Part shown: positions 45,101 to 57,591 of the stretch, piece by piece | Numbering within the stretch: the first letter of the stretch is position 1 | Layout of the letters: every line of letters begins with the position of its first letter | Assembly: GCA_020650975.1 (NCBI GenBank) | Contig: JAIPMN010000212.1 | Span: 1 to 58,946 of the forward strand | Length of the DNA stretch: 58,946 nucleotides | Direction of reading: 5' to 3' | Source: Apostichopus californicus | Lineage: Eukaryota > Echinodermata > Holothuroidea > Aspidochirotida > Stichopodidae | Translations under genes and position numbers: made by a program | The notes under the pieces: model-generated | Seen by the model: the letters and a program-made list of their open reading frames with translations, nothing else | The model's database searches: none | Told to the model about the DNA's origin: nothing

Positions 45101-48100
45101 TCTGACCAGGTCATGTAGTAAATTCTTCACAGAATTGGGCTCCCCAGCCATGCCCAAAAATGAAAAGAGGGCGATTTCATTTAAGGTCAGCAAAACTTGA
45201 CAATTTGCAGTCTCCCACTGCAGATCACTGGTCTTATATACAATTTCAGTGGTACTTATTGAGGAAGAGATCTTTGGAAACATTTTTCTGTATTAACTGT
45301 TTTAAGCAACTTAACTTTTGTTTTCCAAATCAAGTTTTGGTTCCGCAAAACTGCACAAGTAGAAACTTTGAAACTTAGTCAATCATCCAGCCCGTTCATC
45401 TGTATATGTACAAGTTCTTTGGCCTGTTCGCATGCTTCTGAGTTCCTTCAGCTAATGGAATTACTTTGATTAGAGGTATGTCTTTAGCTTTTGCACTATA
45501 CACAGTCTTTGTCTGTAATTGGGAGATCTGTAAACAGCACAGGTTACGCACATTAGGGCTGATATGATAACGCCCAGATGTGGAAATGCTGGAGAGAGCC
45601 ACCCCCCCCCCCTCATTGGGTATCCCTCAATCTAATGTTCTAAGAGATAAACATGTTTACACACCAAGCAGCCAATCCTACTTAACAACATATTTATGCC
45701 AATATAACAGGGGTTGCTTAAATAAACACAACACAAGTAGAGTAAGTTTCCTGAAATATTATATTGTAGAGATCCAACACTAGTATAATGTATTTCTGAA
45801 TAGATGGATAACAGTACAGTACTGTGTGATAAAGTAAAATGCAAAGTAACAAAGTAAAGTATTGTATAAGAGTAAAAATGTAAGGTAAGTATATCACGAA
45901 GAGGAAGCTGGAGTAACTCTGTTGAGAAAACAAGCAAGCCAGCAAGCAAGCAAGCAAAGCTTGTTGATGAACCCCTGACCACACAAAACAGCCAACAAAA
46001 GAAGCACCAGTGGGAAAAAGCTTAATTTTAGTGATCCTCGCCAGCTGAACCTGAACGCTACACCAAGACCAGATAAACAGAAAGGACAGACCCTATTGTG
46101 TTGTTTACTTTATGTCAGCTTATTGAAGCCACACTTTGATGACCAGGAGAAAATAAAAGAGTGGTCTGAATCTATGTGATAGCATCATGCAAATTGACTA
46201 ATTGAGGTGCCATTTCTCATATCAACCAAGGTGTGAAAGAAACCTGTGGATTGCATTTTTTGATGTATCACTGACTTGAAATCATTATTTATTCCTAAAA
46301 TTTTGCCATTTGCCAATTTCTTCAAACAGAATTATTTAGGCTGAATGGAAGTTTACTTTTTTAAGGAAACTGTCCCATCATTAATTGTCTGGGTGTAAGT
46401 TACCTGTGACAATAGTTGGTATTGCATAGTAAAACAGATTCAAAAATGATCCTCAATTGCAAAGGTCAGTCTATTTTAAATGTTATGGCACTGTTTGTAC
46501 AATAAAACCTTAATATTTTCAGTATTTTAGGATGCATATATTAAAATCCTAAACCTCAGAATTGCAGTGAAATTATCACCCGAACATCATTTTCAACAGT
46601 CTGTCTGCCATTTATGTAACAACGTAGCCAGTAAGTCTAAATGCCAGTGAAAAATTTCAAATTCACCGAGATGTTCGGAAAAAAACTAGGGCAAATAAAG
46701 TTAGATATGGAATGTGTAATCAAATGAAATGGGAAGGGATGTGTTTGCGGCATAATCAGATCAAGTGAAGAATTGGAAGCTCTTCTCTCTGGCAACCTGT
46801 CATGTCTGCCCGCCTCAGGTTTCGTTACGAGAGAAGATCCCGTCATGTGTGAGAACGGCTCACGTAGCTGCTTACCGAGACTGAAATTTTGTATTGATCC
46901 GAGGTCCGAACAAACCATGGCAATGCTTATATCGCCCAGTATTGATTGCTTAAAATACTTGGGTTGAATTCCTGTAGTGCTGGATTAAAAGATTTCAGGT
47001 TGATGTGGAACAGTTTAATTTAACTTGGTTGGCGCGCAGTACACTGCACTAGCATAGGATTTGTACATATGTCAGTAACATTTACCTCAGAGAGAAGTTT
47101 GGGGTATTAATTTCATTATTGTTTGCGTGCTGGGTTTCGTTGCTTCATATCACAGCGAGTTTCAACTGAGGCAGCGAGAGAGAGAGAGATAGCTCTGTTA
47201 TTTTCAGCAATCTTTGTTGTGCTCATAAAAAACGACATGCTCAAGTTTTGTCCTGCGGTTTAGCCACATAAAGATTAACATAACATAGATTAACATAAAG
47301 ATTAATACTTTAATACATTAATACTTACAACTGTTCATCAATTTAAATATTAAACATTCAAAGCTTAAAGTTCAACATAAGTAAAGACAAGCTGGAGTGT
47401 TAGAGTAGAAACTATAAATGATATTTCAGTTAATTTTCATTTCAAGCAGTGCATTAGGTGGCAGGCAAGTTCCCTGTAAATGTAATAATATGATGTTTGA
47501 TGGCACATTTCAAATTCAATCGCATTCTCATGATGTATATAAAGGAGTTGCCAATGTTTACCAGAAAAATTAATAATATTTCAGGGACTAATTTATGCGG
47601 TCGGGTATTACATTACAAATGACATGAAATATGGGCAAGTTGCCACACAAATTAATATAAAAAAATAGCAGTTTTACACACTGAATCAATACTATTTTCA
47701 ATATTTTATGAGTTCAATAACTTGAAAAATGGTACAATAACACAAAATGTAAACAATAAATTAGTCCTTGTATGTGGTTTGTGTCAAAGGCATCCTGTAT
47801 TAGAAAAAGTGTCAGTGCTGCTTTTGAATGTGAACAATTGAACTTTACATTTTTCAACCAAAAATAAACTGCAGTAAATTTTGCCTTTAATTCTTATCCT
47901 AGCTACTTTCATCTTCATCAACACATGTGCGATATAATCCATAATGCACTGCTGAATTCAGACTTGCATCTCATTTAATTGCAAATTCTCTGATTGCATC
48001 TTCATTGGAGAGCCAAAGATGTGTATGTTATCATGCACACATATTTAACCATGAAAATATTCTCTAATAGTGAAAGCTCTTTACAGTGGTTTGCACACCT

Positions 48101-49781
48101 CCCACTGACAGCAATCATCCTCCTGTGAAATTATGTGTAGCCTGAGAGAGTTATTTGTGGGTTGCATGAAGGGTAGACAGGAATGCGGTTTACACACATG
48201 ACTGGATATAATGTGGATCTGTATGAATCACAGGGCAAAATGTCAGTTGATCCAGGTTCCAGCGCAAAGGCAAAGTTATCACACAGCCTGCCAAGATGAA
48301 TGCACATTGTTTTAGTCAAACCTCTCTCTGCAAGTGAGTTATATTCTGGTTAATGAAAATGGAAGATTGATGAGGGAGATAAAATTTATCCAAGGACCTG
48401 GTGTCACATTCCCTGATAATGTCAAAAGTGGTAGGGTATGAATATTTAATGGATGATGATGTCATTGGGTGCGATCACAAGCATCACATCACAAGCTGTA
48501 TGAAGCACCAAGCAAGGGTGCCAGTGCAGTGCTGGGAATGAGGGTTAGAGCAGGGAGTTGTTTAGAGAGGGTAAAAGGAATGTTGGGTGTGGTGTTGTCT
48601 CATCAGATTCCTATTCACAGTGACATTCTTAATTAATGTCTTTCCAAAATTCATGGTGAGCTGGAAAAATATCCATCTTGGTAAATATAATTATTGTGGA
48701 GTTCTTAAAGTGAACTCTCAACTTGAAGTACTACTGTTTGAAATCTTGGATAGAGTTTGAAAAATTTGTAAATTTTTCTGTTCTGACTTAAATCCCATGT
48801 AGTACAGTAAACTTGACTATCTCACAAGTTTCATTTCAAATAATGTACTAAAAGGTAAAGTTTTCAAATTTGGCTGTTACTGTAGATGTGGTTTCATTCG
48901 TAATGTGAAAATATTTCCGGATGATGAATCAAATGCATCGGTTTTTACTTGTTGGTTAACCTGCATTTCATATAACCAGTTCAAACAAATTGCAGTATTT
49001 TTTTTTTAGGTTTTGAAAAAAAATCCTGAGCAAAAGTAGGATGTTTCCAAGAATGTTGGCTTAGTAAATGAGCTAATATACCGCAGAACTGGCACCGTGG
49101 GTGATATATATCAGAGGATGCAAAGTGTTAGTCTATTGTATTTATGCTGTTCTATTTCCTGCAGGGCATTAAGTAAATCCGTCTGCTTAAGAATTACCGA
49201 GGAAGTCTCTTCTACTGCCGAAGGGTGCAACTTACAGTAGGTGTGTATCCGTAGACATGAATCACAGACTGATCTAAGGTCATAGAACTTACTTAATTGC
49301 TGTATTGAAACAAATGCCACTTTGTCAGAGCTTTAATGTTTTTAACAAAAACTTTGAAGTAAATGAAAAAATCAGTATCTTAGATTGATATCATTTTTGA
49401 CATTGTAAGAGCAGATTTCGCCTTCAGATGACTCTGTTCTCGTTTTTTTGTAAATGGCGCTGTGATTAACTTCAAAATGTGCTGATACAAGCATCTATGT
49501 TATTATATAAGGAGAGGTAAAGGAAAGAAGTAAATTCATTTGTATATCTATGAGTAATTATGACCTCTTTTGGATTTGCTTGATGACTGTTAAACAAACA
49601 ACAGATGGTGAAGTAGATCTCTGACTTTGTCTGTATCATTGATAGGTAATTACAGCAGACTGAGCTTTCAGTTTCTATGGTAATATAGCAGCAGACTGCA
49701 GTATATATGTATCTAGGTATCTATATCTACAGTGGAATTACAACCTTCCTTACCGGTTTCGAACCTCTGGACATACAATCA

Positions 49782-49854
49782 GGGTCCATAGCCTAGTGGT
49801 TAGGGTGTCCGCATATAAAGCGGGAGGCCCGAGTTCGAATCCTGGTGGAGGCTG
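49782..49854 (+). mobile_element. tRNA-like fragment, probable decayed SINE head
   Basis: Box A TAGCCTAGTGGT (49789-49800) is identical to that of the SINE at 30396-30407. A box-B-like GAGTTCGAATCC lies at 49831-49842. The anticodon arm TCCGC-ATATAAA-GCGGG pairs well, but the T-arm and acceptor stem do not, so it is not a working tRNA gene. Confidence 0.65.
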
Positions 49855-51584
49855 GAAGTTTTTTCACTGTTCTGGATTTTTCAACTCACTACAATTTCAA
49901 TTATATATATCTATATATACATATACATATGCAAATACATACAAACACACACAGTAGCACTGTATCAGTTGTATGATCAACATGGCAATCAATGACTTCC
50001 CTTAGGTTTAGTTCATTGAACTCATCTTTCACTGTATTTGAATATAATCTTCGCCAAAAGGAAAAACATCCACAGGGTTGGGGCCATTCTGGCACAGAGA
50101 GAGATAGAGATGCACTCCTCTTAATTCTGTTGTTGTGGGAGGTAACAAATATGTGTCAAATAGAAGTTAATCAGTGACAAAAAAGTCATACTAGGTCAAT
50201 TAAGTGCAAATTACGTAGAGGTGAATTTATTTTGCTATTTATATAAATTTATTTACTGCACTAGTGCACTTCTCTCTTAACTGTCCCCTTAACCTACGCA
50301 CACATTTTTAGCTTAGTGAGTATATTGGAGCTCGAGTGAGTATATTGCTGTTCAGAAGTTAATGTTTTGAAAAAGAACGTCTTTTCTTTTGGTTCATCCA
50401 AACTAATTTAGTACCTTCCAGAATTTTTCTAGCAGTTAGCTTGTTCTATCAACAGTAAGTAGGTATCTCTCTGCATTTGTTTTTTTTTTTTTTTTTGTTT
50501 CTTTCTTGACAAAGTACATGCAGCCTAAAGTTGATTTTATCATGAAGAATTGTCTCTCTGCCTCTCTGTTCCTTCATGGTTCCAGTGTCTATTGTGAATC
50601 GTTAAAGAGCGTACAACAAATAAACTAGTGTCATGAATGTGACTCCTCTTTAGGTTGGTTTTTAAATAACTAAGGTACTATCTTCTCTTTTGACATAAAT
50701 GTGCGCCAAGAGGTATAGACATCATCTATCGGGAAGGGGCCATCCAGGGATGGAGACAGACATGTGACCAGGTATTAAATGCGTCAATGTAATCAATTCC
50801 ACCTTAGAGGCAGACTGGGAAGGTCCTCTCGGAGGTATTGAAGTATGAGATGGAAGTTAAAGTCGTCTAATGCCTGCTGAAATCACAGGAAGAAATTGTA
50901 GCCTCGTCAAGGGAAAATAAGGGAATGAAATATGTTGTAATTTGATCGTTGCTTTGAACAAGAATGTGAGCGTATTGCTGTCAGGAAATAGTTGTTATGG
51001 TGGAACATCATTTTTAAATGGTTTTGGACAAATGCACTCTCTAATTCTTACTGGGTGGATTTCTTTTAGTGGGTGTACATTTTAATATTTGAACTGAAGA
51101 AATAGAAAAGACAAAGTTGGCTCGGATTAAATACAGTGGATGGGGTGGGGGTTGAGGACAGAGGGAGGCAGAGTTTTATTACTTTCAACTCATCTCTGGA
51201 TGTTCTGTTTGATAGTTGGAAGAAAGTGAGCGGACAAAGTTTGGATTTAAATGGTTGAGAGATACTCAGTGCTTTTGGATAATTTTTTCATTTGATACAG
51301 CTGTTTTGTGCAAGACATTGTAAAGAGAACAACAACCTTGAGAAATACTATGCTTCATATAATAAATAAGTACTTGAAAAATAAATCTGGTGGTTATGAT
51401 ATGAAGAGGTAGCAAAAGTAGCAGCAGTTTAAAATGCAATGTTTATGACATCAAATCCCTTTCAAAACTTTATATTCACAAAGTCATGCTAATAACTGGA
51501 CATACAAAAGACCAACAGTTCAGTTTATAGTATTGAATTAAAAAAAAAGAAATTTTTAGACGAATGCAAGGGAATAATTTGTCT

Positions 51585-51805
51585 GGTATTGCATAGCAGA
51601 ATGCAATGCATATTGGTCAAATTGCTATACAAGTCCAACAATGTATCGGACTGTCTAACACATGAACCATAGTATTTTTTAGATGACAAAATTCAGAGAC
51701 TTGAAAGTTCAAAGGTTGTGAGGAGACAGGTAAGCTTGTCACTCGTAAATATCCAAACCAGTAAGTTTTGGAATAACTGCTACACAAACCTTGAACACTA
51801 AATTA
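51585..51805. repeat. Dispersed repeat copy (uninterrupted)
   Basis: It contains TTGCATAGCAGAATGCAATG, AAATTGCTATACAAGTCCAA, ATGAACCATAGTAT and TTGAACACTAAATTA in the same order as the interrupted copy in CFAP36 intron 1. This looks like one full-length member of a low-copy interspersed family; its ends are unclear. Confidence 0.5.
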
Positions 51806-54800
51806 ATATCTAAAATGTGTATATATGAGAGTGCTACCTGATCTTGTAGCCATGGGAACAGTCTAATTTTGTGACCGACTGTTATATAAATTATGTTATT
51901 GCTGGACAAACGTTTGGCCTTGTTCAATATACAGTACTGGTTATGGATACTAATCAACTCCTTTGGGTTCAGTTCTACAAACTTTTTTTTTGGAGGAAGT
52001 TCTGGAGGAAGTAATAGAGTAGACATGATATGAAATACACAGCAATTTTTATATTTCAGCTGATAGGAGGATATGTCGGTTTAAGCAGTCAAACGGTCTC
52101 TCCAACAGCAATTTAACATTAACTTCCTTGAATTTGTGGTTACAATTGTGTGGACACAGTTGTTGCGGTGTTAATCACATCTCCTCTGGTGACAACATAT
52201 CGCTTGTAAATACGAAAAATCAACGTGGTTTTGAAGTTTATAAGAACATTGAATGCATCTTGTTCTGAATGATCGAGTAAACGTTGTGGATTGAAACGTA
52301 AATATTTTTGGTGATGAAACTAATTTCCAAGGGGTAGGGGGGATGGAAGGGTGTTGGGACATGGACAGATGAAAATTTGGAATCTCCCAAAATGTTTCTG
52401 GCTTGAAAGCTTTGCATGTGGAAAGAAATGAACCCCCCCCCCAATCTACCTCTTACTCAAACCCATCTCTTCCCCCATCCCGCCTTGTCTCCTCACATCC
52501 ATGAAAAAGCATTCCTTTTCGTATGTGGGTCAGGAAGAAATGTCTCTCTCCAACGACCAAGGTTGAAATCAAATACCTCATCATGGCAGTAGGATTGAAA
52601 TTGTTTCTCTTGCTGTGACAAAATGATGTTATATGCCATGTGATATATAGCCAATAAAACTGCAGAAGTTGCCACTGGCTGGGAGATTCATTTAGTGATG
52701 TTATTAAAATGCAGCTTCTACACTGTTGGGTGTGACTTGTTTAGTTACAGTGTATGTTAATGTGTCTCTGAGTCATCTGTTGCATTGTCATCCATCTTGA
52801 ATCGTTTTGTTGACTTTTTGAGTCTAGGAGAGTAATGGAGCATGGACAATAAATTTGCTATTTCATTTGGTTTTAAAATCTCTCACTTTATACCTGCTAT
52901 GTAATGTTACGGTCTGCATAATTGTGAATGTGTTGTACTGTATGTGTATAGTATGTCAGACTCAGTGAAATAAATACTTGTGGGTTTTTCAGTGATGAAG
53001 TCGATTATTAAGTCTGAATTTGGTAACTAACGGTAACTAACATTAACAGACACACACAACAAAGAGGGAAAAAGAACAGAAGCAAAATTAACAAAATGAC
53101 ATGAAAAGAAAAGAAAGGTTGAAACTGGAAAAAGGAGAAATATTAAGAGCTGGATGTTTATAAATTTTAGTAATTCATTTGTCTGTGTGCAACTTTTAGT
53201 TTGTTTTGCAACATACTTAAGTTAATTTAATGTTGCAACTTTTATTTTCATAAATTTTTCTGTTTTGCAATTTTTAAGTTGCAACAGGATTCTCTTCTTC
53301 TTGAATTTAAAAGTTTAAACTTATTTGTATAATTTAGATGGTTAATGTAGTAAAACGAGCGTGTTCGCAGTAAGTGAAATACATGTATTATGTATCTAAT
53401 TAAACTATAACATTTCTCATCAATAACACCACAGTTGGTACAAATGGATAGTTTGCTACAGTCTGGTTGTATGAACCATAGATCTATAAACAGGTTAATG
53501 AACATGAAAATATGTATGTTCAGTTATTCAGTCATTATTGACTACTTTTAATTCTTATAAATTACACTAAATTTGGAAAACAAAGGATGGTTTTTTTATT
53601 CCAACCTTAGAAACACATGAATGGTCTACTAGTTTGTTGTACGTATTAAGAAACATGTATAAACACTAAACAGGATACAACAAGCTGGAAAACCTCATTT
53701 ACAATTATGCATGGAAGGTCTTCTAGATAATAATCTCACAGTGGCTGTGGAGTGCAATTGGTCACTCAAACAAAACCTGGTCACAGTTTAAACTCTGAGT
53801 ACTGTCTCTATCCCAGTTACCAACAACAGTTTTGGTTTCCTATTTGTCTTGTAAGTGCTTCTAGTTTGTTAATCCTTGTCAGATATCAAGGTTCAAGGGT
53901 CAGAGCAAAGATAAAGATTTGAGGTTTTTAGTTTAATTGGTAAGAATTAACCTCAATGGTTTACTTAAGGTTAAATTGACCACACGTATGGGAATTTAAC
54001 TGTGTAGGAATATAGTTAACTTTTACAGTTAGTTGTTCTTTTCTCAGAAAGGTGTGGAAAGGTTAAGGGAAAGAATGTGAATACATAAACAAAGATGAAG
54101 GCCTCTCTGCCATAATAAAGTACTGGCCATAGGAGAAACTACTGGCCTCCATTCACATTATAAACACCTCACATGATCTTCGTCTTGAGGTGCTGTATCT
54201 ATGTGAGGGTATGATATCAACGTTTAGATACTACACACATTAACATACTGTTTTAGGGAGATTTTGCCTTGGACACTAAGAGACTCAAAACATTGATGAC
54301 TTTTTTGGTCATTACAAACAACTTTCTGTGCAACAGCATATATGTTTGAGTTCATGAAAGAAATATTTTGATTGTTAGCCTGTAGAGTGGATGAATTAGA
54401 GGTTTCAATGTTATTTATAAATGTAACTGATGGACAAACTGTGTACTTTAATAGTGTGCCAGGATAAGGACTAAACCATGCTAGTGGCAGGTTTGAGCTG
54501 TAGATTGTAGATTGTAAGTTCACAACTTGTGTTATAATAAAAACTTACACTAAAATGAAAAAAATTAGACCTGTTCTAGTGTCATCTATTTTAGTGCAAT
54601 TGTTTTACTGTATATATGTTATTTATTGGAATTCTCTGAAACATTTTTCAGTTTTTGCCCAATATAAATATTTATTTTATTTTATTGTGTACATTGTGGA
54701 AGCTGAATTTTTTATTAAAAGCTATCTCAGCATGCCATCAACTTTTGTTAATTATGAAATGAAGTATTTAAATCTGACTTCACAAAAGTAATCTTTCAAA

Positions 54801-57353
54801 TGAAATCAAAGAAACGAGCATGTTAAACTGTTTACCTTAGGTTCTCCTCTTCAAGTTAAGAGTGCCTTTAGGATAGAGTGCCTTTACAAAGTTAAAGTAC
54901 TTGTTCTGACCCAATATTGATTCTTTCTCTTTTATTTGTAGTGTTATTATTTGTAAAAGGTTTTGGTGCGGCAATCCTTTTGCCTTGTCAAGGTGTTTGT
55001 GATTCAGACATATATACCATTAACTATGTAAAGGTGCATCAGTGAGCTTTAGTCATTCTTAATAGAGAGTAGTTAACTTTGCTTTGAGTCATAGTCGACT
55101 TGTCAAAAAGCAGACAACCTTTTTTAAATTTGTAACTGCATGCTGAGATATATACATTCTTAACAGATACTGTCTCACTTGATAGAAGTGTGACTGGCCC
55201 ATAAAAGGTGTATGTACAAGGCTATTGTTCTCACCCTTCCATGGTGCTTCACCCAGTGTGTATATATGCTCAATTTGATGTATAAGCTGTACAAAGTTCA
55301 TGAAACTTTTAAGTGTCTTTTTTCATAAATGGTCTGTATTTTCCTTCAGTTTTTAACAAACCTACAGTATCATGCTTTACTGAAAATAATAAGAAATAAT
55401 TCAAGTCATGGTGCTCTTAAGACAACAAAAATTCAGTGATATACTGCAAATTTTCTGAGGTTCATTACATAGAAATGATGACATTGGTATTAAAGAGCCT
55501 GCAATAAAACCACAATTTCTTTCCTATCACTATTTTCAACAGCTTGCACAATATCAGTTAAATGGCCCTCCCTGTCGAACACAAACTTAAGAATTAACCA
55601 TCTTTGTATATATAAAGCAACATATCGTGTGCATGCTCAACTTTTTGAGAAGAACAAAAAACAAAAAGTGCTAAATTTAGGTAACTGTTCTTATGTGTGG
55701 CTAGACCAGGTGGTGTGCACTCTTTTGTTTATTGATTATTCATTTCTTTCACAAATTTTTCTCTGTGTCCCTATAAACAAATGTGGTTCCTTTGCACTCT
55801 GAATTGAACAAATTTACACCTATTTTGGGGGTAAATTTTGTTATATAGGAGCAGGTGGTCTTATCAAGTTCTTTTGTACTTTTGTGTATTAACAGTAAAC
55901 TTTACTTGTGTTTATAGTTGTGTGGTACGTTGTTATGTGACAGTGTTTGAGTCAATATATAGCTCTGTGAATATGTCACTGAGTGTTTGTTTGGAATCTG
56001 AGGAACAAATGAAAGGAGAAGCAAGAAAATTTATATCAAGTCCATTAGTCCAATCCATTTGGTGAAAATAGGCTAATAATCCTAGTGTTTCTTCGGGAGT
56101 TACTTTTGCTCAATTTTGAGTTATACTTTGTCGATTTGGTTTGGAAAAATGGGCAACCAAATGGATCCTAGATGTGAAAGAATATGAGTGTCTTATAAGT
56201 GTTCCTGACTCGCTAGAAATGACAAAGACCCAACATTTATAGCCAAGAACCTTGACCCCTGCAGGTCATCTACTATGTCTAACAGTGTAACTATGTTTAC
56301 ATTACCTTGAAGACATTTGCTTACATTCAAATTGATGTTTTCAATGTCTAGGCCAGGGGTAATTTAATACCGAATGTCCACACTGAATTTCCATTTCCTT
56401 TATGATGAATGCAGTTGGTTTGCATAGGGAATTGCCTCAGAATTTATACTAAGTACAAAGCCAAATGTTAACTTGAGTGAACTTTGTATACAGTAATTGA
56501 AAATGGTATTGAGTAACACAAGCTACATTAGGGTCTCACTCTCACCTTGGTCTAAATTGTTGTGTTGTAATTGGCTGTAAAAGTAACGCTCAGAAATACA
56601 TGAGGTATATATACATATTTCAGACATCACAATCCCTATTTAGTGTTAGAACATTAATTAAAGGAAAGAAACATTTGGATACTCTCCTAACACAATAATA
56701 TCCCACAAATGTCAAGTCTTCAGTAGGACTACAGAATGGAAGATCTCATGTAATATAGTGTGTAGCATTTTTTACTGCTAGGTGTATGATCATTGTTCAT
56801 GCAGTGAACACTGGTCAACTTATCCTTGGCATTCAACTTGATTTCATTCATAGGCAGCTTACTTAATTGGGGAGAAAACTATTGAGGGGAGAAACTTGAC
56901 ACCTTCTATGTTTGAAATAAACCTCTATCCAAACAAATGCACAGATTCATTGCTGGGATGAGTTTTAATCACCTTTGTTGCTAGGCAACATACAGCTAAA
57001 GGGTTCACCTTGGGTGTACATTGAGCCTAACCTCAGAGGGCTTTGGGTGGTGATAAGAAGGCTGAGTTTGTGTTTAGCTAGGCTACATGTACAGTATATA
57101 TAGCATAAAATCATAAAAATACTGAATAGGTACAAGAATCCTGCTGTAAATACCCTATGATCCACTACTACATATGTTAGTTGGTATCAATATATTATGG
57201 TTTTTATAAGCATTTCCAATGCTTGTAAGAAAGAGGATGGTAGTGGGAGCAATGCACATGTATGTATTCATGAGAAATCCTGCATCCACCAACTATGCAT
57301 CTCTCAGTTAGCAAACTGCTTATATACACTAAAGAGCCTGTGAAAGAGACTAT

Positions 57354-57475
57354 GTAAAAGTCAGTTGGCCTGACGTTTCGATCCTAGCAGGATCTTCTTC
57401 AGAGGCTAAATGGACATTTTAGCCTCTGAAGAAGATCCTGCTAGGAACGTAACATCAGGCCAACTTACTTTAACA
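57354..57475. repeat. 122-bp foldback element
   Basis: The left arm (57354-57410) reads TCAGTTGGCCTGACGTTTCG, then CCTAGCAGGATCTTCTTCAG and AGGCTAAA. The right arm (57418-57475) is its inverse with few differences. The loop is about 7 bases. A shorter member of the same family lies at 1164-1232. Confidence 0.88.
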
Positions 57476-57537
57476 CAGTTATGAATCTTGTCTGTATAAT
57501 ATAAATGGTGGAAGATGTTTCAGCAGAGAAGGGCCAT

Positions 57538-57591
57538 TGCCCCTTCCTTCCTTCCTCCCTCCCTCCCTCCTTAACTGCCCCCCCCCCCCCC
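57538..57591. repeat. Polypyrimidine tract and C14 run
   Basis: CCTTCCTTCCTTCCTCCCTC-type repeats are followed within about 10 bases by an unbroken run of 14 C. The opposite strand is a purine tract ending in poly-G, able to form triplex or quadruplex-like structure. Confidence 0.85.

Noticed and set aside
49111-49320. Minus-strand 69-codon frame with a protein-like composition
   Set aside because: It has no recognisable family and no convincing splice sites at its ends; kept only as chance sequence within the CCDC88 intron.
49782-49854. Functional tRNA gene
   Set aside because: The T-arm and acceptor stem do not pair, the anticodon would be an unusual ATA, and the head matches a SINE elsewhere in the window.
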